Source: an uncultured Mucispirillum sp. (lineage in GTDB: Bacteria > Chrysiogenota > Deferribacteres > Deferribacterales > Mucispirillaceae). Taken from it: a stretch of DNA of 64,000 bases. Shown one piece after another: positions 25,725 to 34,048 of this stretch. A program made the position numbers and the translations under genes. Each line of letters starts with the position of its first letter. Within the stretch, counting starts at the first letter, position 1. The stretch covers positions 23,855 through 87,854 of the forward strand of contig CALUZC010000007.1 in the NCBI GenBank assembly GCA_944325215.1, in the 5' to 3' direction. The notes under the pieces are model-generated. The model had not been told where the DNA came from and did no database searches. It worked only from the letters and a program-made list of their open reading frames with translations.

Positions 25725-26056
25725 TAGAGAAAGCATTTAATTTATCTGCAGAAATATGGCAATGGATATGGCTGTTTTTAGTATCTTTTACAGGTGGTGT
25801 GGTAGGTTTTATTACAAAAATATCACCTACATTAAAAGGGCGTTCTTTTCGTTCTAAATTTGCCGCTCTTTGCATGGGTATGATAAACAGTATGTTTATA
25901 GCATATATTAGCTATGAAATATTATTAAGTGTTATTGATAATCATGGTCTTGCAGTAGCACTTTCAGGTATGGCAGCATTTACAGGAACAGACCTTTTAA
26001 TCATAACGCAAAATAAAATTGTAGAACTTGTAAAAAGAAAAATTGATAATATATAG
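25721..26056 (+). CDS. LydA-like phage holin
   Basis: The 111-residue protein has about three membrane segments (WQWIWLFLVSFTGGVVGF, MINSMFIAYISYEILLSVI, GLAVALSGMAAFTGTDLLI) and a charged C-terminus (KIVELVKRKIDNI), matching the LydA/holin superfamily III plan. Holins form inner-membrane lesions that let endolysin or other proteins reach the wall. It overlaps the o-spanin gene by 4 bp (ATGA). Its stop is immediately followed by a seven-G run that would serve as the ribosome site for the duplicated endopeptidase start. Confidence 0.65.
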   Translation: MIEKAFNLSAEIWQWIWLFLVSFTGGVVGFITKISPTLKGRSFRSKFAALCMGMINSMFIAYISYEILLSVIDNHGLAVALSGMAAFTGTDLLIITQNKIVELVKRKIDNI

Positions 26057-26063
26057 GGGGGGA

Positions 26064-26123
26064 ATGTTTAAATTATCAACACTATCCCAAGCAAAATTAA
26101 ATACTTGTATTATAAAACAATAA
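26064..26123 (+). pseudogene. duplicated 5' fragment of the M15 endopeptidase gene
   Basis: The first 45 bases (26064-26108, 15 codons starting MFKLSTLSQAKLN) match the start of the gene at 26301 with one mismatch. The frame then leaves the endopeptidase and stops at 26121-26123 after 19 codons. It keeps the original position directly after the holin stop with a G-rich site, so ribosomes would initiate here and make a short peptide. It looks like the remnant left when an element inserted or a tandem duplication formed and decayed. Confidence 0.8.
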
Positions 26124-26124
26124 C

Positions 26125-26150
26125 AAAAAATCTGTCCGTAGATTTTTTGT
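26125..26150 (+). terminator. terminator-like hairpin inside the endopeptidase 5' duplication
   Basis: AAAAAATCT (around 26128) pairs with AGATTTTTT around GTCCGT and ends in T residues. It lies between the truncated 5' copy and the intact M15 gene, so it could attenuate expression of the endopeptidase relative to the holin. Confidence 0.5.
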
Positions 26151-26184
26151 TTAGGCGAGCTTATGAAATAAATTCATTTAATAT

Positions 26185-26279
26185 CCAGCCACTTTTTCTA
26201 TTTCCTACGCTACTCGCTAGGGAAAAAGTGTCCTCGCATAAAACGCTCGTCTTACTAAAGAGCCACTTCCTGTGGCTGG
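26185..26279 (+). repeat. dispersed structured repeat, copy B, with terminal inverted repeats
   Basis: The element begins CCAGCCAC (26185-26192) and ends GTGGCTGG (26272-26279), which are exact inverted repeats. Inside are TTTTTC...TTCC, CTACTCGCTAGGGAAAAA and GTGTCCTCGCATAAAACGC, matching copy A at 8772-8837. A second hairpin, AGCCAC-TTCCT-GTGGCT, lies at the 3' end and may compete with the outer pairing. It sits between the two copies of the endopeptidase 5' end. Confidence 0.7.
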
Positions 26280-26300
26280 AAAAAAAGTAATGGAGGAAAA

Positions 26301-26666
26301 ATGTTTAAATTATCAACACTATCTCAAGCAAAATTAAATACTTGTCATAGTGATTTAATATTATTGATAAATGAAGTAGCAAAAACAGAAAAATGTGCTG
26401 TTATATGTGGTCATCGTGGAAAAGCAGAGCAGGAAAAAGCGTATAATAGTGGTACAAGTCGTGCAAAATGGGGGCAGTCAAAACATAATCAAATGCCGTC
26501 TTTAGCAGTAGATGTAGTGCCCCTGCCTTTAGACTGGGATAATATAGAAAGTTTTGAAAAACTTGGTAATATTATTATGGAAAAAGCAAAAGAACTTAAA
26601 ATAAATATTAAATGGGGCAGAGACTTTACAAAACTAAAGGATTACCCACACTTTGAACTGGTATAA
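26301..26666 (+). CDS. M15-family L-Ala-D-Glu-type peptidoglycan endopeptidase (endolysin-like)
   Basis: The 121-residue single-domain enzyme has GHRGKAEQEKAYNSGTSRA, SKHNQMPSLAVDVVP (zinc ligands His of SKH and Asp of VDV) and a final WGRDFTKLKDYPHFEL (third ligand His of PHF). This matches the M15 endolysin pattern of T5-type phages, which cut the L-Ala-D-Glu bond of peptidoglycan, and there is no signal peptide, so export depends on the holin. GGAGG precedes the ATG. It is the last gene of the lysis cassette, separated from the holin by a duplicated 5' end and a structured repeat. Confidence 0.8.
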   Translation: MFKLSTLSQAKLNTCHSDLILLINEVAKTEKCAVICGHRGKAEQEKAYNSGTSRAKWGQSKHNQMPSLAVDVVPLPLDWDNIESFEKLGNIIMEKAKELKINIKWGRDFTKLKDYPHFELV

Positions 26667-26688
26667 TATAACTGGTATAATATAAAGG

Positions 26689-26730
26689 GTGCTTAAAGCT
26701 ATATAAATATTAGTTTTAAGCACTTTTTTT
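26689..26730 (+). terminator. rho-independent terminator after the lysis cassette
   Basis: GTGCTTAAA (26689-26697) pairs with TTTAAGCAC (26715-26723), followed by seven T. It is preceded by a 14 bp direct repeat, ACTGGTATAATATA, present twice in tandem just after the endopeptidase stop. Confidence 0.75.
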
Positions 26731-26824
26731 ATTTTAACATATTTATTTCTAATGTTAAAATATATGAACTTATTTCTTGTATAAAATATCCTAAACTATT
26801 ATATACTTATCTATATAATTATTT

Positions 26825-26870
26825 GACAATGTATAGAAATATGTCCACATTTATGATAATTTCTATTGTC
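26825..26870 (+). promoter_or_regulatory. long inverted repeat upstream of the RND efflux genes (operator candidate)
   Basis: GACAA and ATAGAAAT on the left are mirrored by ATTTCTAT and TTGTC on the right, around a central ATGTCCACATTTATGATA. It lies 70-115 bp upstream of the membrane-fusion gene and overlaps a TTGACA box. Such an arrangement suits a dimeric repressor site for the pump. No TetR- or MarR-type regulator gene is adjacent, so this is inference. Confidence 0.4.
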
Positions 26871-26942
26871 CATTTTTAAAAAATATGTTTAGAATAAAAA
26901 CCTTAATATTTTTGCGTATTAATATTATTTTGGAGTTAATTT

Positions 26943-28127
26943 ATGAAAAAACAGCGTATTACAAAAGTGTTATTGATGTTGATTGTTTTAACAGCTTTTT
27001 TTTCTGGCTGTAAAAAACAGGAGGAACAGCCAAAAACTATGCCTCCTACCATTGTTTCTTTAATGACAGTTGAGCAAAAAGATACACCATTTAGAGCCGA
27101 GTATGTAGGTATTACAGAAGGTTCAAAAGCCGTTGAAGTTCGTGCCCAAGTAGGTGGTATTTTAAGGCAGCGCCATTACAGAGAAGGTCAGTATGTAAAT
27201 TTTGGTGATGTGCTTTTTACTATTGAATCAGATACATACGAAGCAGCATTAAAAACTGCTCAAGGTAATCTTGATATGGCTAGAGCTCAGCTTAGGCAGG
27301 CAAAATTAGATTATGACAGATATCAAAATCTATACAAAACAAATTCTATTAGTAAAAAAGATTATGATGCAGCCTTAGCAGCTTATGAGTCAGCAAAAGC
27401 CCAAGTAGAAACTGCACAAGGAACATTAAGTGATTCTAAAATACGCCTTGGTTATACAAACGTTATTGCTCCAGTATCAGGCTATACTAGTAAAGCTAAC
27501 TTTACTGAAGGTAACTTAATTTCTACAACAACTACTACACCTTTAACAGTGATTAACCAAATAGACCCAATTTATGTTAATTTTTCTATTCCTGCTACAA
27601 CTATGACGCAGCTTAGGCTGCTTGCCCTTGATGGTAAAGTTAAAGCAGATGATAATTTAACATCTACAGTATATACTGCGGATAAAACTAAATATCCAGA
27701 AAGTGGAAAAGTTATATTTTTTGATAAAATAATCACAGCTTCTACTGGTGATATTAAAATAAAAGCTGAATTTCCAAACCCTGTTACAGCACTTTTGCCA
27801 GGTCAGTATGTTAGAGCTACTCTTGATGGTTTCACACTTACCAATGCAATAGTTATACCACAAAAAGCTATTGTTCAAAGGCAAGGCAAACAGTTTGTAA
27901 TAGTAGTGGAAAATATGCAAAATGGTGTTGGCCAGCCAAAATTTGTTCCAGTTGATTTAGGTATAAATATGGGCAATTATTTTCTAGTAAATAGTGGTTT
28001 GAAAGCAGGTGATGTAATTGTTGTAGAAGGAAGCAATAAAATTATGAGTGAAAAAGGCACTGTAATGGACGCTAAAACTATGCAGCAAAAAATGTCTGCA
28101 GGGCAGCAACAGCAACAAGCTAAATAA
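26943..28127 (+). CDS. RND efflux periplasmic adaptor (AcrA/MexA-type lipoprotein)
   Basis: The 394-residue protein has a lipoprotein signal ending AFFSGC, so C23 is the likely lipidated residue. It then has the usual adaptor order: barrel-sandwich start VEVRAQVGGILRQRHYREGQYV, a coiled-coil hairpin (AQGNLDMARAQLRQAKLDYDR and its partner), then VIAPVSGYTSKANFTEGNL and the beta-barrel/membrane-proximal domains with LPGQYVRATL. It bridges the inner-membrane pump and an outer-membrane TolC-type channel. GGAG lies before the ATG. It is followed 13 bp later by the pump gene; no outer-membrane channel gene is nearby. Confidence 0.9.
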   Translation: MKKQRITKVLLMLIVLTAFFSGCKKQEEQPKTMPPTIVSLMTVEQKDTPFRAEYVGITEGSKAVEVRAQVGGILRQRHYREGQYVNFGDVLFTIESDTYEAALKTAQGNLDMARAQLRQAKLDYDRYQNLYKTNSISKKDYDAALAAYESAKAQVETAQGTLSDSKIRLGYTNVIAPVSGYTSKANFTEGNLISTTTTTPLTVINQIDPIYVNFSIPATTMTQLRLLALDGKVKADDNLTSTVYTADKTKYPESGKVIFFDKIITASTGDIKIKAEFPNPVTALLPGQYVRATLDGFTLTNAIVIPQKAIVQRQGKQFVIVVENMQNGVGQPKFVPVDLGINMGNYFLVNSGLKAGDVIVVEGSNKIMSEKGTVMDAKTMQQKMSAGQQQQQAK

Positions 28128-28140
28128 TTAAGGAAATAAT

Positions 28141-31100
28141 ATGAATAATAATGAAGAAATTAAAGCAGGTTTTTTTATACAAAGACCTATTTTCGCAACG
28201 GTTATATCTATTATCATTACCCTTGTAGGTTTAATTGCTATACAAGTTTTACCAATAGAGCGTTATCCAAACTTAACGCCACCACAAGTATCAGTTTCTG
28301 CAAACTATAACGGTGCCGATGCTGAAACTATTGCTCAAAATGTGGCTTCCATATTAGAAAGCCAGATTTTTGGTGTAGAAGATATGATATATATGAACTC
28401 TGTATCATCAAGTGCAGGGTATGTAAATGTTACAGTTACTTTTGCCATTGGAACAGATCCTGATTTGGCAACCATTAACGTTAATAACAAAGTGCAGACA
28501 GCTCTTGCAAGGCTCCCAACAGAAGTGCAGCAGTTAGGTATTACAGTTACAAAACGTAACCCATCTATGCTTATGCTTGTATCATTAGTATCTGTTGATA
28601 ACAGTTACAGTAAAGCATACCTTGCAAACTATGCATCATTAAACGTAGTTGATGAGTTAAAGCAGGTTAGTGGTGTAGGTGAAGTTAGTTTATTTGGTAA
28701 AGATGATTACTCTATTCGTGTATGGCTTGACCCTAATAAGCTTGCTTATTATAACCTTATACCAGCAGATGTGGCAAATGTTATTCGCTCTCAAAATGCT
28801 CAGTTTGCAGCAGGTTCTTTAGGTGCTGCTCCAATGGAAGGAAAAGCTGATGTTTACTGGCAGGTTCTTCCACCTGTAAGGTATAGCACACCAGAAGAAT
28901 TTGGTGAGATTATAGTGCGTTCTAATTCTGATGGCTCATCATTAAGGTTAAAAGATATAGCAAGAATAGAGTTAGGTGCAGAAACATATGGTGTAGAAAG
29001 CCGTTATAATGGTCAAATGGCTACGGCTATGGCTATATATTTATCCCCTGATGCAAATGCCCTTGCAACAGCCAATGCTGTTAAAGCAAGAGTGGAAGAG
29101 CTTTCTAAAAACTTCCCTGACGGTATAGAGCACAGGTTTATTTTCGATAATACAAAATTTATTGTAGTTTCTATTAAAGAAGTAGTTAAAACATTAATAG
29201 AAGCATTAATATTAGTTGTAATTATTGTGTATGTTTTCCTGCAAAGCTGGCGGGCTACATTAATTCCTTCCATTGCAGTTCCAGTATCTATTATAGGAAC
29301 ATTTGCAGGTATGTATGCATTAGGATTTTCTATTAATATATTAACTATGTTTGCTATGGTTCTTGCTATTGGTATGGTGGTAGATGATGCTATTATCGTT
29401 GTTGAAAATGTAGAACGGCTTATGGCAACAGGTTTATCAGTTAGGCAGGCAACAGCAAAAGCTATGAATGAGGTAACACGTCCTGTTATTGCGGTTGTGC
29501 TTGTTTTATCTGCCGTATTTATTCCAGTTGCATTTATGGGTGGTTTAGCAGGTGTTATGTATAAGCAGTTTGCCATAACCATTGTAATATCAGTTGTAAT
29601 TTCTGGTATTGTAGCATTAACATTTACTCCAGCATTATGTATGCTTTTACTAAAACATGGTAAAGAACATAAACATATATTCCATCGTGGGTTTAACAAA
29701 GGTTTTGAGTTTATGACTCAAGGTTATCTGCATGGTGTTAAATTTATACTTCGTAATAATATTATTGCATTAGTTATGTTTGGTGCTACATTAGGTGGTA
29801 TTGGTTATTTATTTACTCACATTCCAACAGGGCTTGTTCCTAGTGAAGACCAAGGGGTAGTTATTGCCTTTGTTCAGCTTCCAGACGGAACTGCTATTGA
29901 TAGAACTGCAAAATATATGGAAAATTTTGCTAATAAATTAAAGCAGGACCCATCAGTTGAAGGCTTTATGGCTTTAGCTGGTTTTGATATGCTTGCAAGT
30001 TCTGTTCGTCCAAATTCTGGTGCTGCATTTATTGACTTAAAGCACTGGGACGAAAGGAAAACTAAAGAGTTATCATCAGATGAATTAGTTAAAAGAATTG
30101 GTGCAATGGGATATATGACACCAGAAGGTGTAAGCTTTGCATTTAACCCATCTCCAATACCTGGTATGGGTGCAACTGGTGGTTTTGAAATGTGGATACA
30201 AAACAGAACAGGTGACAGCACAGATAAACTTTACCAATATGCAATGCAGATTGTAGCAGCTGCCAGTCAGCGTCCTGAACTTACTGGTGTTAGAACAACT
30301 ATGAGTATTACAGCACCACAGTTACAGCTTGAAGTAGATAAAGAAAAAGCGCTTGCAATGGGTGTTTCAATATCTGATATTTTTTCAGTGCTTTCTGCCA
30401 CTTTTGGTCAGTCATATGTAAATGACTTTAATCTTTACGGCAGGTCATATAAAGTGTATGCTCAAGCAGATGCAGAATATCGTTCTACTCCTAGTGATTT
30501 AGAAAAATTATATGTTAGAAGTGGTAATGGTGATATGGTGCCACTTGCTGCTATGGTATCATATACTGAAAAAGGCGGGGCATACGTTATAGAAAGATAT
30601 AATAACTTCCCTGCTACTAAAATTATTGGTAATGCAAGTGCAGGATACAGCTCAGGTGAAGCAATGGCTGCAATTGAGCAGGTAGCTAAAGAGATACTTC
30701 CACGTGATTACACACTAGGCTGGTCTGGGCAGGCTTATCAGGAAAGAGTATCTTCAGGCAGCACTGTTACAGTATTTGTTCTTGCTATGATTATGGTATT
30801 TTTAATATTAGCAGCACAATATGAAAGCTGGTCACTACCGTTTGCAGTTGTTATTTCTATTCCGTTTGCAGCTTTAGGTGCAGGGCTTGCAACATATTTA
30901 AAAGGATTTTCCAACGATATTTATTTCCAAGTGGCTCTTGTTACACTTGTTGGTTTAGCAGCAAAAAATGCCATATTAATAGTAGAGTTTGCCGTTGAAA
31001 GATACAGAGCAGGTGGCTGCACATTAGAAGAAGCAGCCTTTACTGGTGCACAGCTTAGGTTTAGGCCAATTATTATGACATCTTTAGCATTTATTTTTGG

Positions 31101-31284
31101 AACAATTCCACTGGCAGTAAGTACAGGTGCAGGGGCAGCAAGCCGTAATGTATTAGGTATTGCAGTTGTAGGTGGTATGATATTTGCAACCATACTGCTG
31201 CCGCTTTTTGTCCCATTTTTCTTTAAATGGATTATGTGGATTTCATTAAAACTTTTCCCATCAAGAAAGGAAGAAATAGAATAA
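28141..31284 (+). CDS. RND multidrug efflux transporter, HAE1 (AcrB) type
   Basis: The 1047-residue proton-driven pump has the full AcrB plan: FFIQRPIFATVISIII at the N-terminus, two large periplasmic loops, and twelve membrane helices. The proton-relay residues are D415 and D416 in GMVVDDAIIVVEN and K942 in GLAAKNAILIVEF. It ends in a short Lys/Arg-rich tail. HAE1 pumps capture amphipathic drugs, bile acids and dyes from the periplasm; substrate cannot be read from sequence. It forms a two-gene operon with the adaptor. A hairpin follows its stop. Confidence 0.92.
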   Translation: MNNNEEIKAGFFIQRPIFATVISIIITLVGLIAIQVLPIERYPNLTPPQVSVSANYNGADAETIAQNVASILESQIFGVEDMIYMNSVSSSAGYVNVTVTFAIGTDPDLATINVNNKVQTALARLPTEVQQLGITVTKRNPSMLMLVSLVSVDNSYSKAYLANYASLNVVDELKQVSGVGEVSLFGKDDYSIRVWLDPNKLAYYNLIPADVANVIRSQNAQFAAGSLGAAPMEGKADVYWQVLPPVRYSTPEEFGEIIVRSNSDGSSLRLKDIARIELGAETYGVESRYNGQMATAMAIYLSPDANALATANAVKARVEELSKNFPDGIEHRFIFDNTKFIVVSIKEVVKTLIEALILVVIIVYVFLQSWRATLIPSIAVPVSIIGTFAGMYALGFSINILTMFAMVLAIGMVVDDAIIVVENVERLMATGLSVRQATAKAMNEVTRPVIAVVLVLSAVFIPVAFMGGLAGVMYKQFAITIVISVVISGIVALTFTPALCMLLLKHGKEHKHIFHRGFNKGFEFMTQGYLHGVKFILRNNIIALVMFGATLGGIGYLFTHIPTGLVPSEDQGVVIAFVQLPDGTAIDRTAKYMENFANKLKQDPSVEGFMALAGFDMLASSVRPNSGAAFIDLKHWDERKTKELSSDELVKRIGAMGYMTPEGVSFAFNPSPIPGMGATGGFEMWIQNRTGDSTDKLYQYAMQIVAAASQRPELTGVRTTMSITAPQLQLEVDKEKALAMGVSISDIFSVLSATFGQSYVNDFNLYGRSYKVYAQADAEYRSTPSDLEKLYVRSGNGDMVPLAAMVSYTEKGGAYVIERYNNFPATKIIGNASAGYSSGEAMAAIEQVAKEILPRDYTLGWSGQAYQERVSSGSTVTVFVLAMIMVFLILAAQYESWSLPFAVVISIPFAALGAGLATYLKGFSNDIYFQVALVTLVGLAAKNAILIVEFAVERYRAGGCTLEEAAFTGAQLRFRPIIMTSLAFIFGTIPLAVSTGAGAASRNVLGIAVVGGMIFATILLPLFVPFFFKWIMWISLKLFPSRKEEIE

Positions 31285-31287
31285 ATT

Positions 31288-31314
31288 AAAACCCCCTGCT
31301 AGACAGGGGGTTAC
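31288..31314. terminator. hairpin terminator between convergent pump and nitroreductase genes
   Basis: AACCCCCTG (31290-31298) pairs exactly with CAGGGGGTT (31304-31312). On the minus strand the stem is followed by TTTTAATTTA, so it is a good terminator for the nitroreductase. On the plus strand the T run is poor. Confidence 0.65.
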
Positions 31315-31337
31315 TTGCTTCAAAAATAAAAATTATT

Positions 31338-31868
31338 TTAATATTTATTATAGTGGACTTTAGTGCTGTCATATCTATTAACAAATTTGTTACTTTCTTC
31401 AGAGTAGCCAATAGCTATTACAGTAAATGGAATAATATGTTCTGGAATATTGAAATGTTTTTGCAAACCTTTAATACGCACTTCATCAGGGTAAGAGCCA
31501 ATCCATACACCACCAAGCCCTAATTTTGCAGCCTGTAAAAGAATATTTTGAGTAGCAGCAGATACATCTAATGGATACCATAATGCTCCATTTTCACCTT
31601 TGTATGAAGTTTTTTCATTACCCATTGCAATAATAACAAGTGGTGCTTTTGCTACTAGAGAAAAATGCCTGTCAAGTGGAGCAATGCTGTTTATAACATC
31701 TTTATCATCAAGCACAAGAAACTCCCAAGGCTGTTTATTACAGGAAGACGGTGCCTGCATAGCAGCTTTTATTATAAGTTCTATTTTTTCACTTTCCACC
31801 TTTTTTTCTTTTATAAACGAACGAATGGAACGGCGTGTAAATATTATATTATTCTCAATATTTTCCAT
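31338..31868 (-). CDS. nitroreductase family FMN oxidoreductase
   Basis: The 176-residue protein has the N-terminal FMN motif TRRSIRSF, then APSSCNKQPWEFLVL and the late segment AAKLGLGGVWIGSYPDEV with IPFTVIAIGY, all typical of small homodimeric nitroreductases. These reduce nitro compounds or quinones with NAD(P)H; the physiological substrate is unknown. It is transcribed divergently from the XpaC-like gene at 31988. Confidence 0.85.
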   Translation of the reverse strand: MENIENNIIFTRRSIRSFIKEKKVESEKIELIIKAAMQAPSSCNKQPWEFLVLDDKDVINSIAPLDRHFSLVAKAPLVIIAMGNEKTSYKGENGALWYPLDVSAATQNILLQAAKLGLGGVWIGSYPDEVRIKGLQKHFNIPEHIIPFTVIAIGYSEESNKFVNRYDSTKVHYNKY

Positions 31869-31987
31869 AGTGTAACCTCATATTTTATTCTAATGACTAT
31901 TATCTAAAAATAATAAAAGAATATCAAGAGAAAAATATATGTATTATTTGAAAAAAGTATGGTATAAATATAGTTGAGGTAAAGAAA

Positions 31988-32587
31988 ATGAAGTTTATAT
32001 TACTTTTGTTTGTCTTTTTATTTTTTATACTTGGAATGGCAGCTTTAATTGGTGTATGGGTTATAAAAGGTTTATCTGATTTCTTTTCTGGCATATTTAA
32101 AAACCCTGCCCAAAACAATGATATTCATTTTAAAAGGCAGGAAAACAGTGCAGATAATTCTGTTATAATTGAAGGCGAAGTGGTAAAAGAAAGTGTTATT
32201 GAAAAATATATAAAAGATATTAACCAATCAAAAATCGGTTTAGATAGTGATGTTGCCTCTGCTTTATCATCTCTAACTGATATTATGAAAAAAATGGATA
32301 CTTATATTTCTAACCACAAAAATAATGAAAAAGATATTAAAGTTATGACAGAGCATTATATACCAGAACTTTTAAAGCATATTAAAGTATTTAAAGAGCT
32401 AAGTTCCAGCAGCTTTACAAATGTTCATAAGGAAGATATTAAAAAGGAACTTTTAGAAACTATAAGTATGATAACTAATGCATATTCAACTGTTTTATCA
32501 GAATTTTATGACAGTATGGCACTTTCTGTATCATCATCTTTAGAAGCTATAAAATCAAGCATAAAATTAAAAGGATACATTAAATAG
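31988..32587 (+). CDS. membrane-anchored protein with XpaC-like C-terminal domain
   Basis: The 199-residue protein has one N-terminal helix (FILLLFVFLFFILGMAALIGVWVI) and an amphipathic linker. Its C-terminal helical domain (KDIKVMTEHYIPELLKHIKVF through FYDSMALSVSSSLEAIKSSI) aligns by eye with the C-terminus of the XpaC-like gene at 33153 and with the fragment at 32640. It has GAGGTAAAG before the ATG. It appears to be a short paralogue of XpaC located ahead of the XpaC-TelA pair. Function unknown. Confidence 0.6.
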   Translation: MKFILLLFVFLFFILGMAALIGVWVIKGLSDFFSGIFKNPAQNNDIHFKRQENSADNSVIIEGEVVKESVIEKYIKDINQSKIGLDSDVASALSSLTDIMKKMDTYISNHKNNEKDIKVMTEHYIPELLKHIKVFKELSSSSFTNVHKEDIKKELLETISMITNAYSTVLSEFYDSMALSVSSSLEAIKSSIKLKGYIK

Positions 32588-32639
32588 ATTATATATAAAA
32601 TAAGAGAGTTTAAAATATTATATAATCAATAGTGGCAAG

Positions 32640-33068
32640 TTTAGACAACTGCATAATTTTACATTACAGACAACAAGTGATAATGTTCTTATAAAAGAAA
32701 TTAAAAGTTTACCATTTGATTTTGATAATGATATAAATAGTTCCTTAAAACAGTTAATAGATACACTAAATAATCTTAATAATTACTTAAAAGAGCATAC
32801 ATCTAAAGCTAATGAAATAAAAGTTATGGCAGATTATTATATTTGTGAGCTTGTAAAAAACCTTAATATATATCTGCAAATATATAAAAGTAATAAAAAT
32901 AGTATACAGCTTGGAAAAATAAAGCCAGAAATTATTAAAACCATTGGAATCATCAATAATGCCTTTTCAATAGTATTAGCAGAATTTTATGATAATATGG
33001 CACTTTCAGTATCATCTTCTCTTGAAGCAGTAAACCAAAGTATAAAATTAAAAGGTTATATAAAATAG
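32640..33068 (+). pseudogene. 5'-truncated paralogue of the XpaC-like domain
   Basis: The frame is open from 32604 to 33068 and reads as a homologue of the middle and end of the 31988 gene (LPFDFDNDINSSLKQLIDTL, then EIKVMADYYICELV and FYDNMALSVSSSLEAV). The first ATG is at 32826, inside the conserved domain. The homologous part upstream has no ATG, GTG or TTG and no membrane helix. It is best read as a duplicate that lost its 5' end, although an 80-residue product from 32826 is possible. No ribosome site precedes that ATG. Confidence 0.65.
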
Positions 33069-33152
33069 AGAATATTATACATTCTAGTATTTGATTTTTT
33101 AAAAAATATATGTTAAAAATACTAGTATAATTTTATATATTAAGGTGCATTT

Positions 33153-34034
33153 GTGTATAATGTAGATGATGAAAGCTCTGCTTTTGGCAGGCTTGGCAGT
33201 ATGACGGCAGTTATACTTATATTTGCAGGGTTTGCTTTAATAATATTTTCTATTATAACATTTAATAGTATTTTATTAATCACATGCTGTTTTTTACCAG
33301 GAACTGGTTTAATTATATATGGTTTTTTAATATTTTCTCGCTATATTAGAGCATTAAAGTATTATAATATATATATGTCTGGCTCTGAAACTTTGCAGGA
33401 TTTTTCTGATATATTAATGGATTCTAAACGCAATATTAGAAAAGATATTGCAAAAATGGCACAGCTTGGGATAATGCCCAATGCTCATTTTAACAGTGAT
33501 GATGTGCTTGTTTTTACTGCTGATAATCTTGGTAAAAATGTAATTGATGTGGAAGTAGAAGAAAACAGAAATGAAAGTAATATAGTAAAACAGCAGGAAA
33601 ATTTATCTATCAACCAGTGGAAAAGTTATATTAAAACCATAAAAGAGGCAGAAAGTGAGTTTAAATCGCAGGATATTTCTTTTAGTTTATACAGGCTTTC
33701 AAAAGTAGTGGAAAAAGTTATAGATTACCTTGAAAAACACCCAGAAAAAGAAAAAGATGTTAAAAAATTAATGGAATTTCATCTGCCATCTACTGTTAAG
33801 TTAATATTATCATACAGGGAGCTGGATAAGTCTGGCATTAATACATTTAATATAGAAAAAACAAAGGAAGAAATAGTTTCTGCCTGTGATAAAATCCATG
33901 AAGCATTTAATGGTGTATTAGAAGATTTATATAATGATAAAGCCATAGATGTATCAACTGATATACAGGTTTTAAAAATGATGTTATCTCGTGAAGGGTT
34001 TTTAGATAGAGATGTATTTAAGCAAAATAAATAA
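33153..34034 (+). CDS. XpaC-like (5-bromo-4-chloroindolyl phosphate hydrolysis) family protein
   Basis: The 293-residue protein starts at GTG 33153 with TAAGG about 7 nt upstream. Two hydrophobic helices (TAVILIFAGFALIIFSIITF and ITCCFLPGTGLIIYGFLIF) are followed by a cytoplasmic helical region. That region ends in the domain shared with the two copies upstream (EKDVKKLMEFHLPSTVKLIL). XpaC family genes typically lie directly before telA, as here. The name comes from a screening phenotype, and the biochemical role of the family is not established. It is 14 bp from telA. Confidence 0.65.
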   Translation: MYNVDDESSAFGRLGSMTAVILIFAGFALIIFSIITFNSILLITCCFLPGTGLIIYGFLIFSRYIRALKYYNIYMSGSETLQDFSDILMDSKRNIRKDIAKMAQLGIMPNAHFNSDDVLVFTADNLGKNVIDVEVEENRNESNIVKQQENLSINQWKSYIKTIKEAESEFKSQDISFSLYRLSKVVEKVIDYLEKHPEKEKDVKKLMEFHLPSTVKLILSYRELDKSGINTFNIEKTKEEIVSACDKIHEAFNGVLEDLYNDKAIDVSTDIQVLKMMLSREGFLDRDVFKQNK

Positions 34035-34048
34035 TTAAAGGTGATATA

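Noticed and set aside
26056..26062. Seven-G run after the holin stop as a second phase-variation tract
   Set aside because: It lies in the intergenic ribosome-site position; length change would not alter a reading frame, because the stop precedes it. An effect on ribosome spacing of the truncated copy is possible but of little consequence.
26105..26290. 61-codon ORF across the structured insertion before the endopeptidase
   Set aside because: It reads through hairpins and repeat DNA, has no ribosome site, and runs out where the inserted element ends.
29013..29699. 228-codon antisense ORF inside the RND pump gene
   Set aside because: It is a shadow of a long real gene; Thr/Ile/Ala-rich without a start signal or domain.
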